DNA from: Neisseriaceae bacterium JH1-16 | GTDB lineage: Bacteria; Pseudomonadota; Gammaproteobacteria; Burkholderiales; Chromobacteriaceae | Reading direction: 5' to 3' | DNA: 64,000 bases | NCBI GenBank assembly: GCA_025989215.1 | Contig: JAPDNP010000003.1 | Location: 62,001-126,000, forward strand | Shown here: piece after piece, positions 19,276 to 30,577 of the stretch | Layout: each line of letters opens with the position of its first letter | Numbering within the stretch: the stretch's first letter is position 1 | Position numbers and translations under genes: made by a program | Notes under the pieces: model-generated | Databases searched by the model: none | What the model was told of the DNA's origin: nothing | Seen by the model: the letters and a program-made list of their open reading frames with translations, nothing else

Positions 19276-20540
19276 TGGCACGCTTCGCGCTGGTCGATGC
19301 CAACTCGTTCTATGTCAGCTGCGAGCGGGTATTTCGCCCCGACCTCGTCGCCCGCCCGGTGGTGGTGCTGTCCAACAACGATGGCTGCGTGGTGTCGCGC
19401 AGCCGCGAGGCCAAGGCGCTCGGCATCCCGATGGGGGCGCCGTTCCACGAGGTGCGCGGTCTGTGCAAGCGCTTCGACGTGGCGGTGTTCTCGTCCAATT
19501 ACGCGCTGTACGGCGACATGAGCCGGCGGATGATGCGGCTGCTGGCCGAGTTGGCACCGCGCCAGGAGGTCTATTCGATCGACGAGTGCTTCCTCGACCT
19601 CGCCGACGAGCCGGACCCGGTCAGGCTGGGTCGAGAAATCCGCCGTCGCCTGTACCGCTGGCTCAGCCTGCCGGCCTGCGTCGGCATCGGGCCGAGCAAG
19701 ACGCTGGCCAAGCTCGCCAACCATCTGGCCAAGCAGGACCCGGCCTATGGCGGTGTCGTGGACTGGGAGGAGCTGCCGGCCGAACAGGTCGACCAGCAGC
19801 TCGCCGCGCTACCAGTCGGCGCCGTCTGGGGGGTCGGGCGCAGGTTGGCCGAACGGCTGGCCGGCTTTGGCATCAGCAGCGTCGCCCAACTGCGCGATGC
19901 CCGCCCCGACTGGCTGCGCCGCCAGTTCGGCATCACCCTGGAGCGCACCCATGCCGAACTGAACGGCGCCAGTTGCCTCGCCCTCGATGCCATCTGCGCG
20001 CCGCGCCAGCAGCTGATCGTCAGCCGCTCGTTCGGCCAACCCTTGCAGGACTTCGAACTGATCGCCGCCGCACTCGCCCACCATACCGCCCAGGCCGCCG
20101 AGAAACTGCGCGCGCAGGGATCGCTGTGTGCGCTGGTCGGCGTCAGCCTGCGGGTCGGTGCCCAGGCGCTGCAACGCCCGTCGCAGCAATGGGCCTGTAT
20201 CCCGCTCGACGCCCCCAGCGACGACACCCTGCTGCTGCACCGCGCGGCGCGACAGGCGCTACGGCAGCTCTACCGGCGAGGCTACCGTTATCACAAGACC
20301 GGGGTGGTACTGCTGGAACTCAGCCCGCGCCAGTCACAACAGGCCAGCCTGTTCGACCACGATGATGCACCGCAGCGACAGCAGCTGATGGCCACACTCG
20401 ATGCGATCAGCCGGCGCTGGGGCCGCGACAGCATCGGGCTAGGGCGCGCCGCGCTGCCGAGCGACGCTTGGCGCATGCGCTGCGAACAACGCTCCCCACG
20501 CTACACCACCCGCTGGGAAGAGCTCCCCCAGGTGTCGTAA
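19275..20540 (+). CDS. umuC: DNA polymerase V catalytic subunit UmuC
   Basis: UmuC is a Y-family translesion polymerase. The 421-residue protein shows the palm motif [13 protein letters not shown] at the start, the catalytic SIDECFLDL near 103-111, the [13 protein letters not shown] helix-hairpin motif, and the little-finger domain from about 230. The ATG overlaps the umuD stop, and a GTG one codon earlier is an alternative. Two copies of the repeat word lie inside, encoding RLAER and SFGQP. Expression after DNA damage is expected from the family, but no LexA site was found. Confidence 0.95.
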   Translation: MARFALVDANSFYVSCERVFRPDLVARPVVVLSNNDGCVVSRSREAKALGIPMGAPFHEVRGLCKRFDVAVFSSNYALYGDMSRRMMRLLAELAPRQEVYSIDECFLDLADEPDPVRLGREIRRRLYRWLSLPACVGIGPSKTLAKLANHLAKQDPAYGGVVDWEELPAEQVDQQLAALPVGAVWGVGRRLAERLAGFGISSVAQLRDARPDWLRRQFGITLERTHAELNGASCLALDAICAPRQQLIVSRSFGQPLQDFELIAAALAHHTAQAAEKLRAQGSLCALVGVSLRVGAQALQRPSQQWACIPLDAPSDDTLLLHRAARQALRQLYRRGYRYHKTGVVLLELSPRQSQQASLFDHDDAPQRQQLMATLDAISRRWGRDSIGLGRAALPSDAWRMRCEQRSPRYTTRWEELPQVS

Positions 20541-20722
20541 ACGACATAGCAGTAGCGCCGCGTTGATCTACGACAAACGAATAGCCATTCATCCTCCGTA
20601 CAATCGCCCGGTTTTTTTGCCCGACAAATCGACAAAGGCAAAACCGCCCAGCGCCCGCTCGCTTGCTGTTCCACCTCGCGGCCCGGGTTCCATCCATGAA
20701 CCGTTAAAGGGAACACCCGCAC

Positions 20723-21046
20723 ATGCTGCACTGGTTTCGCCCGACCCGCCCGCGCGCCGAGCAACACGACACCCTGACCCTGCTGCGCCAGGCGCTCGAC
20801 CATGTCGACAACCTGGTGATGATCGCCGCGCCGGATGCCGACCACACCATCCTGTATATGAACCGGCGGGCTCGCCAGCTGTTCGCCGAACACCATGCCA
20901 GCCTCAGCCGGCGCCTCGGCGGCCAGGACCCGCGACAGGCGGAAGGCCGCTCCATCCACAGCTTCCATCGCGACCCCGACCGGGTGCGCGGCCTGTTGGA
21001 CAGGCTGGCCGGCCAGCCGGGCAGCGAGCACGGCGCCGATATCTAA
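20723..21046 (+). CDS. N-terminal (PAS-like) part of a split chemoreceptor
   Basis: This 107-residue piece (MLHWFRPTRPRAEQHDTLTLLRQALDHV...) has a PAS-like segment (DHVDNLVMIAAPDADHTILYMNRRARQLF) and ends with a TAA at 21044-21046 that is directly followed by ATG of the next piece in the same frame. It has a fair ribosome site (AAAGGG). The codon is probably AAA (Lys) turned into TAA, so the two pieces were one 375-residue protein. The two may still be made by stop-restart because the stop and start touch. Confidence 0.7.
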   Translation: MLHWFRPTRPRAEQHDTLTLLRQALDHVDNLVMIAAPDADHTILYMNRRARQLFAEHHASLSRRLGGQDPRQAEGRSIHSFHRDPDRVRGLLDRLAGQPGSEHGADI

Positions 21047-21847
21047 ATGGGCGAGCTGCTGTTCCGTACCCGCGCCTATCCGCTATTCGACGCAGTCGGC
21101 AGCGGCAACCTGCTCGGCCACCTGGCCTGCTGGCAGGACATCACACTGCAGCGCCGGCACGAGCAGTTGCAGCAGACCCGCGAACAGCGCAGCACGCAGC
21201 TGCACGAGCAGGTAACCCAGATCACCGTCGCGATGGAACAGCTGATGGCCCGGGTCGGGCAGATCAGCACCCGCAGCCGCGATGGCAAGGAGCGCGCCAG
21301 CCACATGCTGGCAAGCGCGGAACAGGGACGCGAAGAGGTCGAACACCTGGCGGGGGAGATGCGTCAGTTGGCCGAAGGGGTGCGCCAGGCAGGGCTGATC
21401 GTCTCGGCACTGAGCCAGCGTTCCGATCAGGTCGGCGTGGTGGTCGGCCTGATCAAGGACATCGCCGACCAGACCAATCTGCTGGCGCTCAATGCCGCCA
21501 TCGAGGCGGCGCGGGCCGGCGAGGCAGGCCGGGGCTTCGCCGTGGTGGCCGACGAGGTGCGCAAGCTGTCCGAGCGTACCGCCGGTGCCACCCAGGAAAT
21601 CGACGCCACCATCCGCACGATCCAGAGCGACATCCATAGCGCGGTCGGCGCGATCGAGCTGGGACAGCGCCATGCCGGCAGCGGCGAGGGAGCCGCCCAG
21701 TCGGCCAGCGGCGCGCTATCGAGCATCCTGATCGACATCGAGGCCGTCAGCCGCTTGGTGAGTGACATTTCCGAGGCGGTCGGCCAGCAGGCCGACTCGT
21801 CGGCGCAGATCACCACCGAGCTCACGACGCTGCTAGAGATGCGCTAA
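21047..21847 (+). CDS. Methyl-accepting chemotaxis signalling domain, C-terminal part of split chemoreceptor
   Basis: The 266-residue piece holds the end of the PAS fold ([20 protein letters not shown]) and a short MCP signalling domain with the conserved hairpin tip [19 protein letters not shown] and [18 protein letters not shown], which bind CheA and CheW. There is no membrane segment in either half, so the intact receptor would be soluble, similar to Aer-like or PAS-only cytoplasmic receptors. No reliable Shine-Dalgarno is seen for the internal ATG; translation would rely on restart after the stop. Confidence 0.75.
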   Translation: MGELLFRTRAYPLFDAVGSGNLLGHLACWQDITLQRRHEQLQQTREQRSTQLHEQVTQITVAMEQLMARVGQISTRSRDGKERASHMLASAEQGREEVEHLAGEMRQLAEGVRQAGLIVSALSQRSDQVGVVVGLIKDIADQTNLLALNAAIEAARAGEAGRGFAVVADEVRKLSERTAGATQEIDATIRTIQSDIHSAVGAIELGQRHAGSGEGAAQSASGALSSILIDIEAVSRLVSDISEAVGQQADSSAQITTELTTLLEMR

Positions 21848-21863
21848 GCGGAAACGCCAATGC

Positions 21864-21897
21864 AAAAACGGTCGACTCTTTCGAATCGACCGTTCTT
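21864..21897. terminator. Bidirectional terminator between the MCP gene and the tRNA cluster
   Basis: A 9-bp AACGGTCGA stem with a 10-nt loop; the plus-strand side ends in CTTATT and the minus-strand side in T5, so it can also end the tRNA transcript. Confidence 0.7.
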
Positions 21898-21899
21898 AT

Positions 21900-21976
<77 letters not shown>

Positions 21977-22040
21977 ACTGTACTGTTTGGACTGCTGTGC
22001 TGCCGAATCGTGCCACTGTCGCGAGCGACACGTTCTTATT

Positions 22041-22117
<77 letters not shown>

Positions 22118-22184
22118 ACTGTACTGTTTGGACTGCCTTGCTGCCGAAACGTGCCGCTGTCGCGAGCCACACGTTTAATAACCT

Positions 22185-22261
<77 letters not shown>

Positions 22262-22274
22262 TCTGAGGGAACGA

Positions 22275-22303
22275 AATATAACCGAGCGTTTACTGTCCGT
22301 CAA
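22275..22303 (-). promoter_or_regulatory. Strong sigma-70 promoter of the tRNA-fMet cluster
   Basis: Minus strand TTGACG and TATATT are separated by 17 bp, and the TATATT is about 14 bases from the first tRNA base. A near-consensus promoter like this suits a stable-RNA operon. Confidence 0.8.
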
Positions 22304-22375
22304 GACTTAATGCAAATTAGTGATAAATACCCGACGGCTGCGTCGCACGGAAAGACCCGCTCCCCGCTCATTCCA

Positions 22376-23194
22376 TCACAGCGACCAGTCCACCCAGCCC
22401 ATTTTCCAGGTCAGCAGAATGAACAGACCGAAACCGATCCGATACCAGGCAAACGGCACATAGTTATGGCCGGACACGAAGCGCAGCAGGCTACGCACCG
22501 CGATCAGGCCGCTGACGAAGGCCGCCACGAAGCCGATCAGGATCACCGGGATATCCGCCGCACTGAACAGCGCGTAATGCTTATAGATGTCGTAGAAGGT
22601 CGCGGCGAACATCACCGGCACCGCCAGAAAGAACGAGAACTCGGTCGCCACCTGGCGGCTCAGACCGAAGGCCATGCCGCCCATGATGGTCGAGCCCGAT
22701 CGCGACGTGCCCGGCATCAGCGCCAGCACCTGGGCCACACCTACCGCCAGCGCATCGCGCCAGGTCATAGCGTCGACCGAGGTGACGCGTGGCGTCACCC
22801 GCTTCTGATGGCGCTCGATCAGCAGAATCACCAGGCCACCGATCACCAGCGCGGCGGCGACGCTGATCGCGTTGAAGAAGTGCGCCTTGATCCCCTTGAT
22901 GAACAGCATGCCGACAATCGCCGCCGGCAGAAAGGCGATCGCCAGGTTCAGCACGAAGCGGTTGGCCCATGGCTCGCGGCCCAGCCCGCGCGCCACCTTG
23001 AAGAAGCGCGCCCGGTATTCGAACAGCACCGCCAGCACCGCGCCGAGCTGAATCACCACCTCGAATACCTTGCCATTGCTGTGGAAGTCGATCAGATCGC
23101 CGACCACAATCAGGTGGCCGGTACTGGAAATCGGCAGGAATTCGGTGATGCCCTCGACGATGCCCAACAGCAGCGCCTTGGCGTACAACAACAT
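22376..23194 (-). CDS. uppP: Undecaprenyl-diphosphatase (BacA/UppP)
   Basis: UppP removes a phosphate from undecaprenyl pyrophosphate so the lipid carrier can be reused for peptidoglycan and O-antigen. The 272-residue membrane protein shows [18 protein letters not shown] near the N-terminus and the second signature [15 protein letters not shown] use ATG 23194 (MLLYAKALL) because upstream codons give a weak, charged extension. The gene is close to, but separated by a terminator from, dsbA. Confidence 0.94.
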   Translation of the reverse strand: MLLYAKALLLGIVEGITEFLPISSTGHLIVVGDLIDFHSNGKVFEVVIQLGAVLAVLFEYRARFFKVARGLGREPWANRFVLNLAIAFLPAAIVGMLFIKGIKAHFFNAISVAAALVIGGLVILLIERHQKRVTPRVTSVDAMTWRDALAVGVAQVLALMPGTSRSGSTIMGGMAFGLSRQVATEFSFFLAVPVMFAATFYDIYKHYALFSAADIPVILIGFVAAFVSGLIAVRSLLRFVSGHNYVPFAWYRIGFGLFILLTWKMGWVDWSL

Positions 23195-23223
23195 GTCCAC
23201 GAACAGACCCTCGACTCGAACAG

Positions 23224-23257
23224 CAAAAAATAACGGCAGCATTAAATGCTGCCGTTA
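23224..23257 (-). terminator. Rho-independent terminator of dsbA
   Basis: A 12-bp TAACGGCAGCAT stem with a 3-nt loop and T6 on the minus strand, 28 bp after the dsbA stop. Confidence 0.85.
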
Positions 23258-23284
23258 GCTCATGACATCGATTTTACACGAGTC

Positions 23285-23899
23285 TTATTTCTTCAGCTCC
23301 GTACGCGCCTTGGCAACCAGCTCGTTCAGCACTTCGACCAGGCGCTGCGGCTCGGCCGGCAGCGTAGCGTACTTGCCTGCCACCACGATGGTCGGCGTGC
23401 CTTCGATCGCGTAGTCACGGGTCATCTTGGCTTGGCGCGCGACTTGCGCATTCACGCCGAACGACTGGTAGACCTGCATGAACTTGGCCGCATCGACACC
23501 CGGCTGCTTCTTCAGCCAGTCAGCCAGCACGTCCTGCTTGGACAGATCGATACGCTGCTTCATCACCGCCTCGAAGGCCGGGCGATGCAGCTTGGCGGTG
23601 GTGCCGGTAGCCGCCTCAGTGGCCACCAGGCGGGCGAAGCCCTCCATCGGCTTGCCCCACACCACTTGGATGCGGTTGAACGCCACGTCGGCCGGCAGCT
23701 TGTCGAGATACGGAGTCAGCACCGGCTCCAGGTTGTAGCAGTGGATGCAGGTGTAGGAGAAGAATTCGAGCACTTCGACCTTCTTCGCATCGGCAACCGG
23801 CTGCGGCTTGGCCAGCACGACATAATCCTTGCCCTGCACAATCGCTGCATTCGCCACGCCGGCGACCAGCATCAGTCCAATCAGCAGCCACTTCTTCAT
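23285..23899 (-). CDS. dsbA: Thiol:disulfide interchange protein DsbA
   Basis: DsbA introduces disulfide bonds in periplasmic proteins, including pilus and competence components. The 204-residue precursor has a signal peptide ending VANA and a thioredoxin fold with redox motif CIHC (Cys51, Cys54) and the cis-Pro loop GTPTIVV. The start at 23899 (MKKWLLIG) is preferred because AAGGA is nine bases upstream of it; the ATG three codons earlier is too near the ribosome site. Transcribed after the SPOR gene, which is the conserved neighbour in beta-proteobacteria. Confidence 0.93.
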   Translation of the reverse strand: MKKWLLIGLMLVAGVANAAIVQGKDYVVLAKPQPVADAKKVEVLEFFSYTCIHCYNLEPVLTPYLDKLPADVAFNRIQVVWGKPMEGFARLVATEAATGTTAKLHRPAFEAVMKQRIDLSKQDVLADWLKKQPGVDAAKFMQVYQSFGVNAQVARQAKMTRDYAIEGTPTIVVAGKYATLPAEPQRLVEVLNELVAKARTELKK

Positions 23900-23935
23900 T
23901 CTTGTCATTCCTTGATGGGGGGTGAGATCAGTTAC

Positions 23936-24721
23936 TTACTCGGCCTTCACCGGCGAGGCATCGATACCGCTCTGCTTGAGCTGGCTACGCATCCGGTCCG
24001 CCTCGGCACCACTGCCGAACGGGCCGACCCGCACACGATGCACCAAGCCCTTGTCGGGCACATTGACCGACTGGATCTTCGCCTCGATGCCGAGCAGCGC
24101 GAGTTTGGCCTTCAGGTTGTCCGCTTCGTTCTCGTGCTGGAACGCGCCCAGCTGGAGATAGGTCTTTTTGGCCGGTGCCGACGCAGAAGGTTCCGACGAC
24201 TTGCCCTGTTTGGCATTGTTCGGCACCGCATCGACCTGACCCGGCAGAATCTTGTAGAAGTCGAAGTCCGGGCTGCTGTCATCGCTCTTCGCTTGGGCCG
24301 GCGCCGGTTTGGCACGCTCATGCGAGGGCTTCGCCGCCGGAGCCGGTGTAGGCGCAGGAGTCGGGGCAGGCGCCGGCGTGGCCGGTGCCGGGCTGATCTC
24401 CTCGGCAGGCGGCAATGTCGCCGGCGCCGGTGCGGCTTCCTGCTTGGCCTGCGTCGCGGACTGATCGGTGATGCGCGTACCCGGCTCGAGCACTTCCGGC
24501 TTGGCCACCGTGGTGCTGGCGTCCGCCTTGCGGTCGAACTTCTCCATATTGGAGAACGGTGTGGAGGACTTGTTCAAATACATCGCCAGCCCCACGGCGG
24601 CGCCGATCCCCACGATCAGGCCGATCAGCACCCCGGCCATCATGCCGCCACCGCCGCCACTCTTGCTGGAGGCGCCTCGTGAACGGCTGGAACGGGTGTT
24701 CTTATAATCGCGATTGCTCAT
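23936..24721 (-). CDS. SPOR-domain cell-division protein (FtsN-like)
   Basis: The 261-residue protein has a Gly/Ser/Arg-rich cytoplasmic start, one membrane segment (about 28-48), a Pro/Ala-rich linker (about 95-150), and a C-terminal SPOR domain (about 186-260, KKTYLQLGAFQHENEADNLKAKL region). SPOR domains bind denuded glycan strands at the septum. Position before dsbA is usual for this FtsN-like family in betaproteobacteria. Which divisome role it takes is not proved by sequence. Confidence 0.85.
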   Translation of the reverse strand: MSNRDYKNTRSSRSRGASSKSGGGGGMMAGVLIGLIVGIGAAVGLAMYLNKSSTPFSNMEKFDRKADASTTVAKPEVLEPGTRITDQSATQAKQEAAPAPATLPPAEEISPAPATPAPAPTPAPTPAPAAKPSHERAKPAPAQAKSDDSSPDFDFYKILPGQVDAVPNNAKQGKSSEPSASAPAKKTYLQLGAFQHENEADNLKAKLALLGIEAKIQSVNVPDKGLVHRVRVGPFGSGAEADRMRSQLKQSGIDASPVKAE

Positions 24722-24786
24722 CAGAAATAACGCTTTAACGCCCTCGGCAGGCCAGAGCCCGCCCTCAAGTCAACAGAATCTTATCG

Positions 24787-26292
24787 TCAGGACCCACTGT
24801 CCTGCATAGCGCGCCGAAACGGCACGGCCTGCAGCACATGTTCGCGCGTGACGCAGGGCTTGTCTTCCATATCGGCCACGGTGCGGGAAACCCGCAATAA
24901 ACGATGATAGCTGCGCGCCGACAGGCCAAGTTTCTCGGCAATCTGCACCAGCATCTCGCGCGCCTGGACTTCGATTGCCGCCACCTCGTCGAGTTCGCGG
25001 CCGGACAACAGAAAGTTGGCCTTGCCTTGGCGCGCCAGTTGGCGCTCGCGCGCCGCCAGCACCCGTTCCCTGACCCGCTCGCTGCTCTCGCCGCGCGCAC
25101 CTGCGTCGAGCTCGCTCGGACTCAGGCTCGGCACCTCGATGGTCAGATCGATGCGATCGAGCAGAGGGCCAGAGATTTTACCGCGATAGCGCTGGATCTG
25201 CTCGTTGCTGCAGCGGCAACGCTTGGCCGGATGACCGAGGTAACCGCAGGGGCAGGGGTTCATTGCCGCCACCAGCTGGAAACGCGCCGGGAATGTCGCC
25301 TGGCGGTTGGCTCGCGAAATGTGGATCTCGCCGCTTTCCAAGGGCTCTCGCAGCACTTCCAGCACCTTGCGGTCGAACTCGGGCAATTCGTCGAGGAACA
25401 ACACGCCATGATGGGCCAGACTGATCTCGCCCGGCCGCGGGTCGGACCCACCGCCGACCAGCGCCACCGCCGATGCCGAATGATGCGGCGAGCGGAACGG
25501 GCGCACCGCCAGTGTGGCGGCGCTCACACCACCGTGCGACAGGGAACGGATCGCCGCGCTCTCCAGCGCCTCGTGTTCGGCCAACGGCGGCAGGATGCCG
25601 GGCAGGCGCGCTGCTAGCATCGACTTGCCGGTGCCGGGCGGGCCGACCAGCAACAGGCTATGGCCGCCGGCCGCAGCCAGCTCCAACGCGCGCCGTGCGG
25701 TGCCCTGCCCCTTCACATCGGCCAGATCCGGGTAATTCAGTTCGAGCTCGCTCGCGCCGCGCTGCTGCACCGGCAAGGCGGCAAGGCCGTTCAGGTGCGC
25801 GCACACCGCTGCCAGGCTGTCGGCCGGATGGATCGTCGCGGCACTGACCCAGGCGGCTTCGGCGGCGCTGTCGCTCGGCAGAATGAACGCCCGACCGGCC
25901 TGCTTGGCCTGCCAGACCATCGCCAGCGCGCCGCGCACCGGGCGCAGTGCGCCGGTCAAGCCCAGCTCGCCGGCCAGCTCATAACGCTCCAGCCGGCTGG
26001 CGTCGATCTGACCCGAGGCAGCCAAGACGCCGATCGCGATCGGCAGGTCGAAACGGCCGGACTCCTTGGGCAGGTCGGCCGGCGCCAGGTTGACGGTGAC
26101 CTTCTTCGCCGGAAATTCGAAGCCCGAAGTCAGGATTGCCGCCCGCACCCGGTCGCGACTCTCCTTCACCTCGGTGTCCGGCAGACCGACGATGTTGAAC
26201 GCCGGCAGCCCGTTGGCGAGGTGGACTTCCACCAGCACCGGCGGGGCTTCGAGGCCGGCGAGCGCGCGGCTGTAGACGACCGATAGCGACAT
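24787..26292 (-). CDS. comM: ComM / YifB family Mg-chelatase-like AAA+ ATPase
   Basis: ComM is a hexameric helicase that extends branch migration of single-stranded donor DNA during natural transformation. The 501-residue protein has the N-terminal ChlI domain (about 1-170), Walker A LLLVGPPGTGKSML (about 214-227), the Mg_chelatase core with FRSPHHSASAVALVGGG, the Cys cluster PCPCGYLGHPAKRCRCS, and the Mg_chelatase_C tail (RSYHRLLRVSRTVADME). It follows ubiK by 6 bp. One TTGGCCGAA copy encodes PLAEHE. Confidence 0.94.
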   Translation of the reverse strand: MSLSVVYSRALAGLEAPPVLVEVHLANGLPAFNIVGLPDTEVKESRDRVRAAILTSGFEFPAKKVTVNLAPADLPKESGRFDLPIAIGVLAASGQIDASRLERYELAGELGLTGALRPVRGALAMVWQAKQAGRAFILPSDSAAEAAWVSAATIHPADSLAAVCAHLNGLAALPVQQRGASELELNYPDLADVKGQGTARRALELAAAGGHSLLLVGPPGTGKSMLAARLPGILPPLAEHEALESAAIRSLSHGGVSAATLAVRPFRSPHHSASAVALVGGGSDPRPGEISLAHHGVLFLDELPEFDRKVLEVLREPLESGEIHISRANRQATFPARFQLVAAMNPCPCGYLGHPAKRCRCSNEQIQRYRGKISGPLLDRIDLTIEVPSLSPSELDAGARGESSERVRERVLAARERQLARQGKANFLLSGRELDEVAAIEVQAREMLVQIAEKLGLSARSYHRLLRVSRTVADMEDKPCVTREHVLQAVPFRRAMQDSGS

Positions 26293-26298
26293 GGGGGC

Positions 26299-26586
26299 TC
26301 AGGAATGACCCTGAGCGGCCTGGGCGGCTTCGAGCTCGGCGGCCTTGTCCGGGAACACCTGCGCTTCCAGCTCGGCCAGACGCGCTTCCAGCGCTTCCAG
26401 CTTTTCGCGGGTGCGCACCAGCACTTCCTGCTGTACGTCGAATTCCTCGCGGGTAACCAGATCCATCCGGGTGAAGGTGGACGCCATCATCGCCTTGACG
26501 TTCTTCTCCAGATCTTTGGCTGGGCTCGCGGCGATCGTTTCGCTGATCTTGGCGCTAATTTCATCGAACAGTTTCTGGCTGAGCAT
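26299..26586 (-). CDS. ubiK: Ubiquinone biosynthesis accessory factor UbiK (YqiC/BMFP)
   Basis: UbiK binds UbiJ and lipids in the multi-protein ubiquinone complex. The 95-residue protein has the membrane fusogenic segment MLSQKLFDEISAKISETI and the coiled-coil REEFDVQQEVLVRTREKLEALEARLAELE. ATG 26586 is taken because AAGGAGAG is eight bases upstream. It is the first gene of a minus-strand group with comM. Confidence 0.92.
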   Translation of the reverse strand: MLSQKLFDEISAKISETIAASPAKDLEKNVKAMMASTFTRMDLVTREEFDVQQEVLVRTREKLEALEARLAELEAQVFPDKAAELEAAQAAQGHS

Positions 26587-26708
26587 CGGCTCTCTCCTTG
26601 CCTTTGTCATTTCATGACGGATTGAGTGTAGCAAAAAGCCGCACGCCCTACGCGTTCGGCCCTGTCTTATTTTGACACGTGGCGCCAAGGTGCGCTTGCA
26701 GCATCGCG

Positions 26709-26725
26709 TGCACCAAGCTGGTGCC
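26709..26725. promoter_or_regulatory. NtrC-binding site upstream of glnK
   Basis: TGCACC-5 nt-GGTGCC fits the NtrC dyad consensus closely. It is about 100 bp upstream of a sigma-54 promoter, the usual spacing for an activator site. A weaker dyad (TGCCC-N5-GGGCG) lies at 26782-26796. Confidence 0.75.
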
Positions 26726-26729
26726 ATGA

Positions 26730-27221
<492 letters not shown>

Positions 27222-27247
27222 GCACACGATAAGAACGGGGACCCATC

Positions 27248-28555
27248 ATGAAAAAATCGCTCGCCTTGCTCCCGCTGTTGCTGCTTGCAGCCGTTCCGGC
27301 CCTGGCCGACACCCCCATCATGCCGACCCTGGTCGATGCCAAGACCATCAGCGCCGGCGACACCGCCTGGATGCTGACCTCGACCGCGCTGGTACTGTTC
27401 ATGACCATCCCGGGCCTGGCGCTGTTCTACGGCGGCATGGTGCGCAAGAAAAACGTGCTGGCCACGCTGATGCAAAGCTTCGCCATCTGTGCGCTGGTCA
27501 CCGTGCTGTGGACCGTGGTCGGCTACAGCCTGGCGTTCACCGGCGGCACGCCCTACCTCGGCGGTTTCGGCCGCGTGATGATGGACGGCCTGAGCTACCT
27601 GAAAGATGCCAACAAGCTGACCGTGCACCCGCTGGCGACGACGATTCCCGAGTCGGTGTTCATGATGTTCCAGATGACCTTCGCGATCATCACCCCGGCG
27701 CTGATCGCCGGCGCCTTCGCCGAACGGATGAAGTTCTCGGCGATGATCGTGTTCATGGCGGTATGGTCGCTGGTGGTGTACGTGCCGGTGGCGCACTGGG
27801 TGTGGGCGCCGAACGGCTGGATGGCCGGCAAGGGCGTGCTCGACTTCGCCGGCGGTACCGTGGTGCACATCAACGCCGGTGTCGCCGGCCTGGTCTGCGC
27901 CCTGATGCTGGGCAAGCGTACCGGCTACGGTCGTGAAGTGATGGCACCGCACAACCTGGTGCTGACCATCATCGGCGCCTCGATGCTGTGGGTGGGCTGG
28001 TTCGGCTTCAACGCCGGTTCCGCCGCCGCCGCCGACGGCCGTGCCGGCATGGCGATGCTGACCACCCAGGTCGCCACCGGTATCGCCGCGCTGGGCTGGA
28101 TGTTTGCCGAATGGTTGAGCAAGGGCAAACCGTCGGTGTTGGGCATCGCATCCGGTGCGGTGGCAGGCCTGGTAGCCATCACCCCGGCCGCCGGTTTCGT
28201 CGATGCCAAGGGGGCACTGGTGATCGGCCTGGTGGCCGGCGTGGTGTGCTTCTGGAGCGCCACCAGCCTGAAACACGCGCTGAAGTACGACGACTCGCTG
28301 GATGCCTTCGGTGTGCACGGTGTCGGCGGCATCATCGGCGCGCTGTTGACCGGCGTGTTCGCGGTCAAGGAGATCGGCGGCGCCGAGGGCAGCCTGGCGA
28401 TTCAGGCAATGGGCGTGGCGGTGACCCTGATCTACTCCGGCGTCGTGACTGCGGTGATTCTGAAAGCGATCGACCTGGTGATCGGCCTGCGCGTCAACGA
28501 AGAAGAAGAACGCGAAGGCCTGGATGTGATCCTGCACGGCGAGCGAGTGGAGTAA
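27248..28555 (+). CDS. amtB: Ammonium transporter AmtB
   Basis: AmtB conducts ammonium across the inner membrane and is blocked by GlnK when nitrogen is plentiful. The 435-residue protein starts with a cleavable signal peptide (about 1-22, ending PALA), then 11 membrane helices. Visible family signatures are GLALFYGGMVRKKNVL, DFAGGTVVHINAGVAG (with the structural Asp and the first pore His) and DDSLDAFGVHGVGGIIG (second pore His). The C-tail keeps the GlnK-contact region. Confidence 0.95.
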   Translation: MKKSLALLPLLLLAAVPALADTPIMPTLVDAKTISAGDTAWMLTSTALVLFMTIPGLALFYGGMVRKKNVLATLMQSFAICALVTVLWTVVGYSLAFTGGTPYLGGFGRVMMDGLSYLKDANKLTVHPLATTIPESVFMMFQMTFAIITPALIAGAFAERMKFSAMIVFMAVWSLVVYVPVAHWVWAPNGWMAGKGVLDFAGGTVVHINAGVAGLVCALMLGKRTGYGREVMAPHNLVLTIIGASMLWVGWFGFNAGSAAAADGRAGMAMLTTQVATGIAALGWMFAEWLSKGKPSVLGIASGAVAGLVAITPAAGFVDAKGALVIGLVAGVVCFWSATSLKHALKYDDSLDAFGVHGVGGIIGALLTGVFAVKEIGGAEGSLAIQAMGVAVTLIYSGVVTAVILKAIDLVIGLRVNEEEEREGLDVILHGERVE

Positions 28556-28593
28556 GCGCGCCGCGCATAACGATGTTGTGGGGCTGTCTTCTC

Positions 28594-28621
28594 GGGGCAC
28601 GATTCGTGCCCCGCTTTTTAT
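28594..28621 (+). terminator. Rho-independent terminator of glnK-amtB
   Basis: GGGGCACG/CGTGCCCC stem, 3-nt loop, then GCTTTTTATT. Confidence 0.85.
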
Positions 28622-28652
28622 TCCGGTGCCCGCCGGCGCAGTCGACGGGCAC

Positions 28653-28678
28653 AAAAAAACGCGCCAACGGCGCGTTTT
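28653..28678. terminator. Terminator of tyrS (minus strand), possibly bidirectional
   Basis: A 10-bp AAAACGCGCC stem with a 3-nt loop and a 7-nt T-run on the minus strand. A further G/C dyad (GTGCCCG...CGGGCAC) is at 28626-28652. Confidence 0.75.
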
Positions 28679-28683
28679 CGCTG

Positions 28684-28709
28684 TTCGGCCAACCTTGAGG
28701 TTGGCCGAA
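28684..28709. repeat. Inverted pair of the TTGGCCGAA repeat between amtB and tyrS
   Basis: Two copies face each other to make an 11-bp perfect hairpin (TTCGGCCAACC, 4-nt TTGA loop, GGTTGGCCGAA). It stands between convergent genes and next to their terminators, as paired DNA uptake sequences do in Neisseria. Confidence 0.9.
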
Positions 28710-28716
28710 GCCATCG

Positions 28717-29991
<1,275 letters not shown>

Positions 29992-30076
29992 AACACTCTC
30001 CATCAAGGTTGCGGTTCCGGGCCTCTGCCACCCGAAACGGCGGATTGGGGTTTGCACGCACGGTGCAAGATAGGAA

Positions 30077-30097
30077 ACACCCGCCTGAGGCGGGTGT
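30077..30097 (-). terminator. Terminator hairpin of sspB with adjacent repeat-word copy
   Basis: A 9-bp ACACCCGCC stem with TGA loop; the T-run on the minus strand is short (TTTCC). A TTGGCCGAA copy sits at 30102-30110 between it and the sspB stop. Confidence 0.6.
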
Positions 30098-30118
30098 CTG
30101 CTTGGCCGAATGGCGCGG

Positions 30119-30568
30119 CTATTTGACGATGCGCAGCGCCGGGCGACCGCTCGGACGCGGCGGCGGCTCGTCGTCCGGCGAACGGGTGGATTCCACCGGT
30201 GCCGAACCCGACTCGACCGGCTTGAGCGCCACCGGCTCGCGCAGCGGGGCTTCTTCGGCCTTTTCAACCTCGAAACCCATGCCCTCGCCAGTTTCGCGGG
30301 CGAAGATCGACATCACGTTGCCGATCGGCACCCACAGCTCGCGCCCCACCCCGCCGAAGCGGGCCGAGAACGACAGCCACTGGTTGTCGATATGCAGGTT
30401 CTTGGTCGCCCCGGGGCCGATGTTCAGCACGATCTCGTTGTTCTTCACGAACTCGCGCGGCACATCGGTGTGCTCGTCGACCCACACCACCACATACGGC
30501 GTGTGAGCATTGTCGCAGCACCATTCGTACAGCGCGCGGACCAGATACGGTTTGGTACTGCCGGACAT
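30119..30568 (-). CDS. sspB: ClpXP specificity-enhancing factor SspB
   Basis: SspB carries ssrA-tagged proteins to ClpXP. The 149-residue protein has the folded substrate-binding domain (about 1-110: [47 protein letters not shown]) and a flexible Pro/Ser-rich tail ending [11 protein letters not shown], the conserved ClpX-binding motif. It follows sspA by 9 bp, the usual order. Confidence 0.95.
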   Translation of the reverse strand: MSGSTKPYLVRALYEWCCDNAHTPYVVVWVDEHTDVPREFVKNNEIVLNIGPGATKNLHIDNQWLSFSARFGGVGRELWVPIGNVMSIFARETGEGMGFEVEKAEEAPLREPVALKPVESGSAPVESTRSPDDEPPPRPSGRPALRIVK

Positions 30569-30577
30569 TAGCGTTCC

